NCBI RefSeq assembly: GCF_047238125.1
Contig: NZ_JBDFMH010000001.1
Location: forward strand, 682,001 to 746,000
DNA length: 64,000 bases
Direction: 5' to 3'
Origin: JBDFMH01 sp047238125
GTDB lineage: Bacteria > Pseudomonadota > Alphaproteobacteria > Sphingomonadales > Sphingomonadaceae
How positions within the stretch are numbered: position 1 is the first letter of the stretch; each line of letters begins with the position of its first letter. The notes under the pieces were generated by a model. That model saw nothing but the letters and a program-made list of their open reading frames with translations. It ran no database searches and was not told the origin of the DNA. Positions 49,492 through 57,800 of the stretch are shown here, one piece after another. The translations under genes were made by a program, and so were the position numbers.

Positions 49492-49686
49492 TGCGCCACC
49501 CTGATCTCGCCGAGCGTGGTGGCCACAGAACTCGGGCACGACATCACCGATCCCGATGTCGCCAAGGCGCTGCAGGGCTGGCGGCAGAAGTCGTTGACGC
49601 CGGATGCGATCGCGCGCGCGATCGAACAGCCCGAGGGCGTGGATATCAACGAAGTGATTGTCCGCCCCACCGCGGCGGATCTGTAA
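49492..49686 (+). pseudogene. short-chain dehydrogenase C-terminal fragment
   Basis: About 63 residues, reading PSVVATELGHDITDPDV, then WRQKSLTPDAIARAIE, and ending EGVDINEVIVRPTAADL, exactly the C-terminus of the YdfG-like SDR family. No N-terminal half exists, since the AraC fragment adjoins it. AraC and SDR in opposite orientations suggest a former divergent pair removed by deletion. Confidence 0.75.
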
Positions 49687-49701
49687 GCCGGGCCGCGGGC
49701 G

Positions 49702-50076
49702 CTATGCCGATTTGCGACCCCAGCTTTCACGTTCGGCAAACACCCGCGCCACTTCGTCCATATTGTCCGATCCCCAGGCGCAGAGCGGAGCGAGCGCCGC
49801 CGACAAGCTATGGCCGAGCGGGGTCAGCGTGTAATCGACCCGCGGCGGCACTTCCCGATAGTCGGTGCGCTTCACCAGGCCATCGGTCTCGAGCTCCTTC
49901 AGCTGCTGGATCAGCATCTTGTCGCTGACGCCGCGTACGGCACGCTTGAGTTCGCCATAGCGATTGGGCCCTTGTGCCAGGAAGTAGATGATCAGCGGCT
50001 TCCACTTGCCTGCAATGACGCGGAGCGTCGCATCGAGGCCACAGGTGAAGGCGGGGGGATCAAGCTGCTTGGTCAT
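49702..50076 (-). CDS. HxlR-family transcriptional regulator
   Basis: 124 residues from ATG 50076; GTG 50085 is possible. C12 (PAFTCGLD) is the conserved cysteine, and the winged helix reads VIAGKWKPLIIYFLAQGPNRYGEL, then LKELETDGLVKRTDYREVPP and TPLGHSL. HxlR proteins sense reactive compounds through cysteine. Divergent from an SDR gene, its probable target. Confidence 0.93.
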   Translation of the reverse strand: MTKQLDPPAFTCGLDATLRVIAGKWKPLIIYFLAQGPNRYGELKRAVRGVSDKMLIQQLKELETDGLVKRTDYREVPPRVDYTLTPLGHSLSAALAPLCAWGSDNMDEVARVFAERESWGRKSA

Positions 50077-50161
50077 GTAAGGCACTTACCAAAAGGTGCA
50101 TACTTGTCGATAGGGATGTGCAAATCCACCTCGCGTTCTCCTCGAACGAGTGGAGATCAAG
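50077..50161. promoter_or_regulatory. intergenic promoter/operator region of the HxlR-SDR pair
   Basis: The gap holds an imperfect dyad TAAGGCACTTACC and GGTGCATACTTG around AAAA at 50078-50106. It is the natural site for HxlR binding. The SDR start (50162) has GGAGATCAAG just upstream. Confidence 0.4.
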
Positions 50162-50896
50162 ATGAGCAGGTTGGCAGGCAGGACGGCGGTGGTGACCGGC
50201 GGCGGCAGCGGCATTGGGCTGGCGTCGGCAAAGCGCTTCGTGGCGGAAGGCGCATTCGTTTACATCTTCGGCCGGCGGCAAGACGCGCTTGACGCGGCGC
50301 TCGCTGAACTCGGCGATCAGGCGCGCGCCGTCCGCGGGTCGGTCAGCGATCCGTCCGATCTCGATCGACTCTATGATCAGGTCGCGGCGGAGCGCGGGAG
50401 CGTCGATATCGTTTTGGCAAACGCAGGCACCGGCTCCTTCGCGGCGCTCGGCGCGATCACCGCGCAACAATATGATGAGACATTCGACGTCAATGTGAAG
50501 GGCGTGCTCTTCACCGTGCAGAAGGCGTTGCCGCTGATGCGCGCAGGCGGATCGATCATCCTGACAGGATCGACCACCGGAGAAATGGGAACGCCGGAGT
50601 TCAGTATCTACAGCGCCACCAAGGCCGCGGTGCGCAATCTCGCTCGCAGCTGGGCGCTGGACCTGCGGGGTACCGGCATCCGCATCAATGTATTGTCGCC
50701 TGGACCGACGCGGACCGACCTTGCGCTGGCGGTCATCGGCGAGGAGGCATTCGAAGCGCTCGGCGCGACGACGCCGCTCGGCCGGCTCGGTGAACCGTCG
50801 GAAACCGCGGCTGCCGCCGCGTTCCTGGCGTCTGACGACAGCAGCTACATGACTGGCGGCGAGATTTTCGTGGACGGTGGGCTGGCGCAAATCTGA
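50162..50896 (+). CDS. SDR-family oxidoreductase
   Basis: 244 residues. VVTGGGSGIGLASAKR cofactor loop, NAGTG, catalytic S near LTGSTTG and Y-x-x-x-K as YSATK, then SPGPTRTD. An NADPH-type start is likely from GRRQDAL. Found beside HxlR, which often controls such quinone or aldehyde reductases. Substrate unknown. Confidence 0.93.
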   Translation: MSRLAGRTAVVTGGGSGIGLASAKRFVAEGAFVYIFGRRQDALDAALAELGDQARAVRGSVSDPSDLDRLYDQVAAERGSVDIVLANAGTGSFAALGAITAQQYDETFDVNVKGVLFTVQKALPLMRAGGSIILTGSTTGEMGTPEFSIYSATKAAVRNLARSWALDLRGTGIRINVLSPGPTRTDLALAVIGEEAFEALGATTPLGRLGEPSETAAAAAFLASDDSSYMTGGEIFVDGGLAQI

Positions 50897-50901
50897 CACG
50901 C

Positions 50902-50929
50902 GGGGCGGCGGCGGAAGTGCCGTCGCCCC
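50902..50929 (+). terminator. hairpin after the SDR gene
   Basis: GGGGCGGCGGC and GCCGTCGCCCC pair over 11 bp with one G-U, 6-nt loop. No T-run. It separates the SDR from the DUF4157 gene. Confidence 0.55.
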
Positions 50930-51163
50930 CCATATCGTCTACGGCGGCCGAGCGGAGGCGGCGGCCGGCAACAATCGGTACCAGCTCTTTTCATGCATAT
51001 TCCGGGACTTGACGACTGGCCCGGGCGGGGTGACCTTATCGCAGACGAACAAGCGGCGGGATGACGGCATGCGTTCGAGGGTGGACCTGCGGCGAAGCCC
51101 TGCAATCCGTCGCGCAGCGCGCCGCACCGGGCTTTGCCCCCGGATCATTGGACGCCTTGATTG

Positions 51164-52924
51164 ATGCGGGCGACCGCTCCGAAACAGCCTGCACGTGCGC
51201 CGCTGGCCTGGTCGCTTCCCGCACGCGCGGGGCAGCCTTTGCCGCCAGCGATGGTCGGATCGCTGCAGCCGGCGGTTGGGATCGACCTGTCGGCGATCCG
51301 CATCCATGCCGACGCGGCCGGGGCAGCCGCTGCCGATCAGCTCGGCGCGCGCGCGCTTGCGCTGGGGCGGCACATCGCCTTTGCGTCCGGTGCCTATGCG
51401 CCCGGCACCGATGTCGGGATGCGCTTGATCCGACATGAACTTGCCCATGCCGCGCAACAGGCCCGGGGCGGCGAGCGCCCGGCCGATGGCGGCGTCGCGG
51501 CGTTGGAGGCCGATGCCGATCGCGCGGCGGCGGGTGATGGCGCGCCGATACTGGGATCCGGCGTCGGGATTGCGGGCGATGGTCTGGAGCCGCGTGCGCG
51601 TGGGCGCTATGCCAAGCGGGTCCATTTCGCGAACCTCGGCGAATATGCGCAGGCGCCGACGGTGGCCGGTTCCGATCCCGAGATCGATCCGACCGGGGGA
51701 TTGTGGGGCACGGTCTGGACCGATGAGGCACCGGCCAGCGTGGCACCGCCGCCACCCGCTCCGGTCGTCCCACGCGCCAAATCCCGCCCGAAAGCTACGG
51801 CCCCGGCACCGCCGCCGGTCACAGCACGGCAGCTGCGCGATGCGGTCGATGCGCTGCCGCCCGAGTTCGTTTCGTCGCCTGCCATGCGCAATGTCGAAAT
51901 GACGCTAGGGGTGCTCGGCGGCTCGGCCGAACTGGTCGGTGGCGCCTATGCGGGGCTGACCCCGGCCGGTCTCACGCTGATGCTGCACGGCGCCGACCAG
52001 ATCCAGACCAGTCTGCGCCGCTCGACAAATCCCGGTGCGAAGTCGGCTGCCTACACGCTGGGCTGGCTGGGTGCCGGCATCGCCAGCCAGGACCCCAAGT
52101 GGCGCAACGTCGGCGGCGTAGCGGCAGAGATGGTCTCCGGGCTCGGTGCGACGGTGGCCGGCGGCCGCACCCCGATGGCGACGATGGGCGAATTGGAGGC
52201 GGCGGCGGAAATGATGCCGAGACCGTCTCGCGCGCTCGGCCTGCCCGATCCCTTTCCCGCTTCGCAGGCCCCGGTGCCGGATCCGTTCCCTACGCCGGAT
52301 TCGGTCTGGCGTGCGCGGATCAACGCGCGCATCGCTGGCCACACCAACGCTCCCTTCACGCCTACGCCGCTGAGCGAGGGCGAATTCTACGACACGCTCC
52401 ATGCGCCCGGCACGCCGATTTCGCTGGGCATGTATGGCAGCGGTGTCGACATGATCGAGGTCAGGCCGGGACAGATCCTGCCGATGGAAACGACGCTCGA
52501 ACGCAAGCTGCTGATGAGGCAGGGCAAACGGGTCGGCGCACGCAGCCTCGGCTATGTCGAACAGGGTGAGCGATATCGTCCCGATGACATGCTCCCGCAT
52601 GCTGTCGGCGATGGCCCCGTGCCGGAATGGGTGCGCGAGCTAGGACCGGAGGCAATCCTGTGGTGGGAGGACAAGTATCTGCAGGAGGCGGACCGGATCC
52701 ACCTTTGGCTGACCGGATATGAGGGGCCGAAAGCCACGCCGATCACCGCGGGGGAAATCGAGCGTGTGCTGCGACCCGACCTGCGCGACCGCCTTGTCGT
52801 CCACCGCCCCGGAACCACCTATTATCCCGATCCGGAGGATATCGAGCGTTATCTGTCCTTCAACCTGCAGCGACGCCTGCGGGAGAAGGCTGCCGAGGCT
52901 GCCAGGAAAGCGGGCCCGAAGTAG
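51164..52924 (+). CDS. DUF4157 (eCIS core) protein, likely injected cargo
   Basis: 586 residues. The DUF4157 domain spans about 23-124 with GQPLPPAM, FASGAYAPGTD and a zinc-protease motif H91-E-L-A-H95, followed by EADADR. A proline-rich linker (190-220) and a glycine- and alanine-rich segment (245-335) follow, the kind that precedes toxins in polymorphic systems. The C-terminal 190 residues (about 395-586) match nothing I recognise. An in-frame TGA at 51158 fixes the N-terminus; ATG 51164 (or TTG 51161) has no good ribosome binding site. It faces the baseplate operon tail to tail. Inference: cargo or effector of the eCIS. Confidence 0.9.
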   Translation: MRATAPKQPARAPLAWSLPARAGQPLPPAMVGSLQPAVGIDLSAIRIHADAAGAAAADQLGARALALGRHIAFASGAYAPGTDVGMRLIRHELAHAAQQARGGERPADGGVAALEADADRAAAGDGAPILGSGVGIAGDGLEPRARGRYAKRVHFANLGEYAQAPTVAGSDPEIDPTGGLWGTVWTDEAPASVAPPPPAPVVPRAKSRPKATAPAPPPVTARQLRDAVDALPPEFVSSPAMRNVEMTLGVLGGSAELVGGAYAGLTPAGLTLMLHGADQIQTSLRRSTNPGAKSAAYTLGWLGAGIASQDPKWRNVGGVAAEMVSGLGATVAGGRTPMATMGELEAAAEMMPRPSRALGLPDPFPASQAPVPDPFPTPDSVWRARINARIAGHTNAPFTPTPLSEGEFYDTLHAPGTPISLGMYGSGVDMIEVRPGQILPMETTLERKLLMRQGKRVGARSLGYVEQGERYRPDDMLPHAVGDGPVPEWVRELGPEAILWWEDKYLQEADRIHLWLTGYEGPKATPITAGEIERVLRPDLRDRLVVHRPGTTYYPDPEDIERYLSFNLQRRLREKAAEAARKAGPK

Positions 52925-52931
52925 GAAAAGG

Positions 52932-53032
52932 TGCGTGAGCCCCGACTCGAACGGGAATACCGACATGCATCGAGCGGACTCGAAGAGACCGCCTTCCACA
53001 AACCGAAGAGCTCTACCAAGAGACGCCCACGC
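52932..53032 (-). other. tRNA-like structure between cargo and baseplate operon
   Basis: On the minus strand GCGTGGGC (53032-53025) pairs with GCTCACGC (52940-52933) over 8 bp. A T-arm lies just inside: CCCG-TTCGAGT-CGGG with a canonical loop. A D-arm-like CTC-TTGGTA-GAG follows the 5' side. The 8/4 acceptor/T-stem split resembles unusual allo-tRNAs. Against it: an 8-nt anticodon loop, a long variable region and no CCA. Could be a decayed tRNA or chance. Confidence 0.3.
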
Positions 53033-53064
53033 GATTTGCATCAGGCACCGCGGCCGCCCGCACG

Positions 53065-55815
53065 TCAAGCCCAGTTGTTCGTGATCCGGCCGTTGACGAA
53101 ATCCGGGACCGGGTCGGCCGCGCTCTCCAGCAGATTGTCGGCGACCGTCCAGAACGGCTTGCGAGGAATTGGCGGCACAGGCACGACCAGCACGCCGGTT
53201 CGCAAGCCGCTGACATGATTGTCGCGTATCGTTAGCATCCGCCCGAGCGTGCCGTAGACCCGAATACCTTCGCCCACGATCGGCTTCTTAATGTCCGCCA
53301 CCGCGATGCTGTTCGCCAGGATGCGGGTCTCATCCGCATTGCCGACGAACAGGCCGACGAGCGCGCCATCACCTTTGCCCGGCAACGTCACACGGTTGCC
53401 TCTGAGCGTCACCCGACCGATGCTGAGCCGTTCGGAGCGCGGTGCCTGACGGCTGATCGCAACGCGGATCCCGGCGCGGCAGCCCTCGACCTCGTTATCC
53501 GATACGCACACCTCGCGTGCGGCTGCGCCGGCCACCACCAGCCCTGCGGCTGGCGCACCACGACGCACACTGCCGGTCGCACCCGCATACCAATCCTCGA
53601 ACGGCTTGCCGCCGCCGCGCCCGCGCGCCTGATCGAGCTTGCGTTTGCGCTTGGCGATGTCCGCCGCCAGCACGCGCGTGGAACGGAAATTTCCCCGCTC
53701 GCGATAGAGCGCCTGCCACGCATCGACGAGCGGTTCGGGCACCTGCACCTTGGCGGTGATCGCTCCCGCCGTAATCGTCGTCTCGACATAACCGTCCGGC
53801 GGCGCGAGCTTGCCTCGCGATGCCGCGCGCTCACGCCCGGCTTCAGCGATGGTTCGCGGCCAGAGCAGGATCGCGCGCGGTTTGCCGGGCCGCGCTGTGC
53901 CGCGCACCGCTGGCGCGGCCAGCACGCGATTGCCCGCGATTTCGCTCGTCCGCGCGCCCGAAACCAGCAATCCGGTGCCATCGGTCCCCGCCACCAGCGT
54001 GCAGTCGCGCACCCGTGCGAGGGACATCAGCGGTATGCCCGTCTCGTTGAGCCCGCCGTGCAGGCGCAGGCATGAGGCAGGCGCGCCGCCCGCGGCGCGT
54101 GCATCGATGCTCGTGATCGTCACCGTGCCGCAATCCCGGGTGGTGATCGCGCCGAGTATGCCGATGCCGTCAAGGCGACCGGTCTCGGCCTTGCCGGCAG
54201 TGACGGCAAGCGCGGTCACTTCTACGCTGGCCCAATGGCTGAGGATGAGCGCCGCCTCGCCACCGGCAAGGAGGCGCGTGGCGAGACCGCATCCGGTGAT
54301 GCGCAGATTGCCGGTTCCGCCGCCATCGAGGACCAGGGGCTTGGACAGTCGATACTCGCCTGCGCTCAGACAGATCTGCAGCTGCCGATCCGCGGGCATC
54401 CGCTCGGCGAGTGGTGCGAGGTCCTCGCCCGCGGCGACGGTGATGGTGCAGCCGCAGCCATCGCCGCGATCGGCCGGCCAGTGCTGGCGGCAATCCTCGA
54501 TGCCTTGGGCCGACACGATGGCTAGCCGGGCATAATGCCGGTGCGGGCCATGCGGCGCGGCATGGTCGAGGGGGTCGACCGAAGCGTCGGCGGCGCGCGC
54601 AGCGAACAGCCACCAATCACCCGTGCGAAAGGCATCGCCGCCGTCGAGCGCGAAGGCGACGCTGATGCCGTCTTCCAGCGCGACCGCCGTCCCGGCCACA
54701 GGGATGGTGATGTCCCCGGCCGCGCCGGGGGCGTCCAGATCGTCGATGAGGCCGCCATCGTCCCGAAGCACACGGCCCGCCTGATCCCACCGGCGCAGCA
54801 GCGTTCCCGGTGCTGCGATGCCATCCGCAGGGATGTGGGTCGCCGGCAGCGGTGCGGACAACGTGACCGTCGCAGTCGCCGCTTCGACGCCGCCCGCCGG
54901 CGCGATCCGGCGCAGCACACCCGGCTCGCCGGCAAGCGCCCGCCCGGGATCGGAGAACTCGACCCAATCCCCCGCGCGCAGGCCGAGCCGCTCATCGCGA
55001 CCAAGCGAATCGAGCACGAGCCGACTGCCGCCACCTTCGATCCGGGCCACGCGCACCGCGACGCTGCCATTGTCGCGCGACCATTTGAAGCTTGCGGTCC
55101 CGATCGGGCCGCCCCGATGCACCTCGACCCGGTAGAGCTGGTTCTCCAGCCCGCGATAGCCACCCGCGGGCGGCACGAGACAGGGATCGCTGACCGGCGT
55201 CACCTCGGTCGTGCCAACTGTGAGCCGCGCGGGCGATGGCGCGGTGAGCGCTGCCCAGGCGGGTGCATCGGCCGCCGCCGCGCAGCTTGCGCCGCCGATG
55301 TCGGCCGCGCGCACGCGCCACACCGTCTGTAGCCGGGCCGCTGTGTCGACGCCGACTGCGGGCTCGATCAGCTCAGGCGCCTCCAGATAGGTGACCTCAC
55401 GGCGCCAGACCTCGAGATAGACGAGCATCGCCCCGACTGTCGTCACCGGCGGGGGCGCGTCGGCCCAAGGTTGATCGGTCCACGGCATCGGCCCGCCGCC
55501 GCGCCATTCGGCAAGTGCGGGATCCCACTGCGCCGCGCCGCTCCCGCGATTTTCGGCGACGAGCCCGTCGACATACAGCCGACCCGGCCCGATCGTGAAA
55601 TCGGTTCCGGTCCGATCGATCCGGAACGCATCGGGGGTCGCCGCGGGAACGATCGCGCGGCCGGCCAGGTCGATCGCAGCGGCGCGGAGGCGACGGTCGA
55701 GGATCGCCGCCTGCTCGTTCCAATCCGCGTCGAGCTGGACCCGGCCCTGTTGCATGACGACGCCGGCATAGTCGCGCTCGGCGCGAAACGTATCGCGGCT
55801 GATGTCGGCGCTCAT
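53065..55815 (-). CDS. DUF6519 protein with right-handed beta-helix
   Basis: 916 residues from ATG 55815 (AAGGA 8 nt upstream). N-terminal DUF6519 (1 to about 460) begins SRDTFRAERDYAGVVMQQGR, then VQLDADWNEQ. From about 465 to 900 the chain shows beta-helix turns (VEVTALAV, LRITGCGLATRLL, GNRVTLPGKGD, ILANSIAVAD). DUF6519 proteins occur in phage-tail-like clusters with TIGR02243 baseplate proteins. Likely a fibre or baseplate-peripheral protein. It is the last gene of the operon; 5-nt gap from the gpI-like gene. Confidence 0.9.
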   Translation of the reverse strand: MSADISRDTFRAERDYAGVVMQQGRVQLDADWNEQAAILDRRLRAAAIDLAGRAIVPAATPDAFRIDRTGTDFTIGPGRLYVDGLVAENRGSGAAQWDPALAEWRGGGPMPWTDQPWADAPPPVTTVGAMLVYLEVWRREVTYLEAPELIEPAVGVDTAARLQTVWRVRAADIGGASCAAAADAPAWAALTAPSPARLTVGTTEVTPVSDPCLVPPAGGYRGLENQLYRVEVHRGGPIGTASFKWSRDNGSVAVRVARIEGGGSRLVLDSLGRDERLGLRAGDWVEFSDPGRALAGEPGVLRRIAPAGGVEAATATVTLSAPLPATHIPADGIAAPGTLLRRWDQAGRVLRDDGGLIDDLDAPGAAGDITIPVAGTAVALEDGISVAFALDGGDAFRTGDWWLFAARAADASVDPLDHAAPHGPHRHYARLAIVSAQGIEDCRQHWPADRGDGCGCTITVAAGEDLAPLAERMPADRQLQICLSAGEYRLSKPLVLDGGGTGNLRITGCGLATRLLAGGEAALILSHWASVEVTALAVTAGKAETGRLDGIGILGAITTRDCGTVTITSIDARAAGGAPASCLRLHGGLNETGIPLMSLARVRDCTLVAGTDGTGLLVSGARTSEIAGNRVLAAPAVRGTARPGKPRAILLWPRTIAEAGRERAASRGKLAPPDGYVETTITAGAITAKVQVPEPLVDAWQALYRERGNFRSTRVLAADIAKRKRKLDQARGRGGGKPFEDWYAGATGSVRRGAPAAGLVVAGAAAREVCVSDNEVEGCRAGIRVAISRQAPRSERLSIGRVTLRGNRVTLPGKGDGALVGLFVGNADETRILANSIAVADIKKPIVGEGIRVYGTLGRMLTIRDNHVSGLRTGVLVVPVPPIPRKPFWTVADNLLESAADPVPDFVNGRITNNWA

Positions 55816-55820
55816 CGGGA

Positions 55821-57800
55821 CTATCCTTCCGTGACCTGGACGATGCCGATCTCGATCCCGGCCGGGACCTGTTCGGCGAGGCGGATGGCGAGGTTGGCGA
55901 GCCGGCGGGTCGCGCCGACATGGTTGAAGGCGCCGGGTTCGCCCTCGTCGCTGGCGGCGGTGGCGAGCGGGCTGCCCGCGGGCAGGTCGAGCCGCGCATA
56001 GAGCGGATGGCCGTAGCGGAGCGAGGCGGTGGCGGGCACCGCCCGGTCGTCGCCATCGGGCAGGCAGCGGAACCGGCGCGGCACGCGGGCATCGGCCGGC
56101 AGCCAGCTGAAACGGACGCACCCTTGCTGGCGTCGTTCGACGGACACGGCCGGGCTGGCGCCGGTCGCGATCAGCAGGCAATCCTCGACGGTATCGATCG
56201 CCGCCACCGCCACACGGCCGATCACCGTCGTGCGACGCAGGCCGATCGTGCCGCCTTCCAAGGCGACCAAATCGAGCGCCGTGGCATCGATGATCGTGTC
56301 CGTCGCCGACAGCGTCGCATGGCGATCCAGCAGGACGGGGCCGAGAATCGTGCGCTCGATCGTGACGGCCGTGCCGCCACTCGAAACCGTCAGGCTGGGT
56401 GCGCCGGGATCGCCTGGCGCGCTATCCGGCAGCAGGGTACGGCCGGGGACCAGCGTGGCGTCGCGCAGCCATAGTCGTGCGAGCGCGTTGCCGGTGCGGT
56501 CGGGCGAGACGATATCGCCGGCTAACAGCACGCCGTCCAGCCCGAACCCGCTGTCGGGGCCGCCGGTCACCACCATCGTCTCGGGGCTGACGAGCAGTGG
56601 TCGATAGCCCTCTTCGGCAACGATCCGAAGCTGCCCCCCGTCGGCAACGGCAATCTCGGCGGGCAGCGTATGGCGCCCATTGTCGGTGAGGAGCACCGTG
56701 CCGTTGCCGCCCAGCAGTTGGAGCGCCTCGTCGATCGTCGACGCTTGCGGCCCCGGCACCGCCACCACCATCCCCTCGATCGCAGGGATACGGGCATATT
56801 CGCCGCCGCCGATCGCCGCGGTGAAGCCTTCGTGCCACCGCATCGTCACCGACTTGCCGGCATCTTCGATGGGCAGCATGATGCGCCCGAGCGCCGGATC
56901 GAGCGCGATCCCGTCGGCCGGGTCGTGCGCCCAGTCTTCCAGTCGGCAGGCGCGAATGCGGTCGGCGGGCACCGCGGCCCCGTCGATACTGAGTTCGACG
57001 CCCAGCAGCTGCCCATCGGCATCGCGCCCGTAAAGGGCTGGCGCTCCGCTCGAAAGATCGCGGGCGAGTTCGCGGAGGCCGATCGGTCCGGGTGCGGCCA
57101 GCGGGCCGGCGAGCGTGGCAATCGAGGCTTCCGACTGCCCGCGATGCCAGAGCGGGGTATCGCAGCCCAGCGGATTGACCAGCAACCGCCGATCATCGAG
57201 TGCGACCGCCGGAGTGTCCGTTCGGGCAAAGCCATCGACCGGCCACACGAACACCGCGACGTTGGAAATGTTGTGACGGCCACGGCCGCTAGCGATCCGC
57301 CGCACGTCGATCGTCCGCGGCAGCCGATCGAACGGCGTGCCCGCCGCCCCGCAGGCCGCGACGTTCCGGACGGAAGCAGTGGCCGGCCGATCGCGCTCGA
57401 CATGGTTCAGCCATTGGGTGCGCGCGAGGCTGCGGAAGAACTCGACGCCATGCGCGGCCCAGCCGGTCGCGTCGCGCGCCGCCGCCTCGATCGCCGCCAG
57501 CGTCCCCTTGCGCCGCCGCAACGCGATCGTATGCGCGACTTCGGCACGCGCCAGCGCTTCGTTGCCGGCCGGCGCGCGCAGCGGGCGATATCCGACCAGC
57601 GCGCCGAGATAGGGGATCGCCCAGTCGGCGGCCGTCTCGATGAACAGATCGTCCGACAGCTGCTCGACATCCTCCTCGATGATCGCCAGCTCGCGGCCGA
57701 TCGCGGCCAGCAGCGCGCGCAGCGGCTCGCCGGCCTCGCCGTCACGCAGGCGGTGGATCGCTGGGAGTAGCGCATAGAGCATGTCGGGATCGGCGCTCAT
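55821..57800 (-). CDS. phage tail protein I-like baseplate protein with beta-helix
   Basis: 659 residues. Residues 1-115 (LLPAIHRLRDG, AIIEEDVEQLSDDLFIETAA, WAIPYLGALVGYRPL) match the gpI-like tail protein of contractile systems. The rest, with beta-helix turns from about 350 to 555, is longer than the classical 200-residue gpI. It should sit at the baseplate edge and hold the fibre. Overlaps the upstream baseplate gene by 4 nt. Confidence 0.88.
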   Translation of the reverse strand: MSADPDMLYALLPAIHRLRDGEAGEPLRALLAAIGRELAIIEEDVEQLSDDLFIETAADWAIPYLGALVGYRPLRAPAGNEALARAEVAHTIALRRRKGTLAAIEAAARDATGWAAHGVEFFRSLARTQWLNHVERDRPATASVRNVAACGAAGTPFDRLPRTIDVRRIASGRGRHNISNVAVFVWPVDGFARTDTPAVALDDRRLLVNPLGCDTPLWHRGQSEASIATLAGPLAAPGPIGLRELARDLSSGAPALYGRDADGQLLGVELSIDGAAVPADRIRACRLEDWAHDPADGIALDPALGRIMLPIEDAGKSVTMRWHEGFTAAIGGGEYARIPAIEGMVVAVPGPQASTIDEALQLLGGNGTVLLTDNGRHTLPAEIAVADGGQLRIVAEEGYRPLLVSPETMVVTGGPDSGFGLDGVLLAGDIVSPDRTGNALARLWLRDATLVPGRTLLPDSAPGDPGAPSLTVSSGGTAVTIERTILGPVLLDRHATLSATDTIIDATALDLVALEGGTIGLRRTTVIGRVAVAAIDTVEDCLLIATGASPAVSVERRQQGCVRFSWLPADARVPRRFRCLPDGDDRAVPATASLRYGHPLYARLDLPAGSPLATAASDEGEPGAFNHVGATRRLANLAIRLAEQVPAGIEIGIVQVTEG

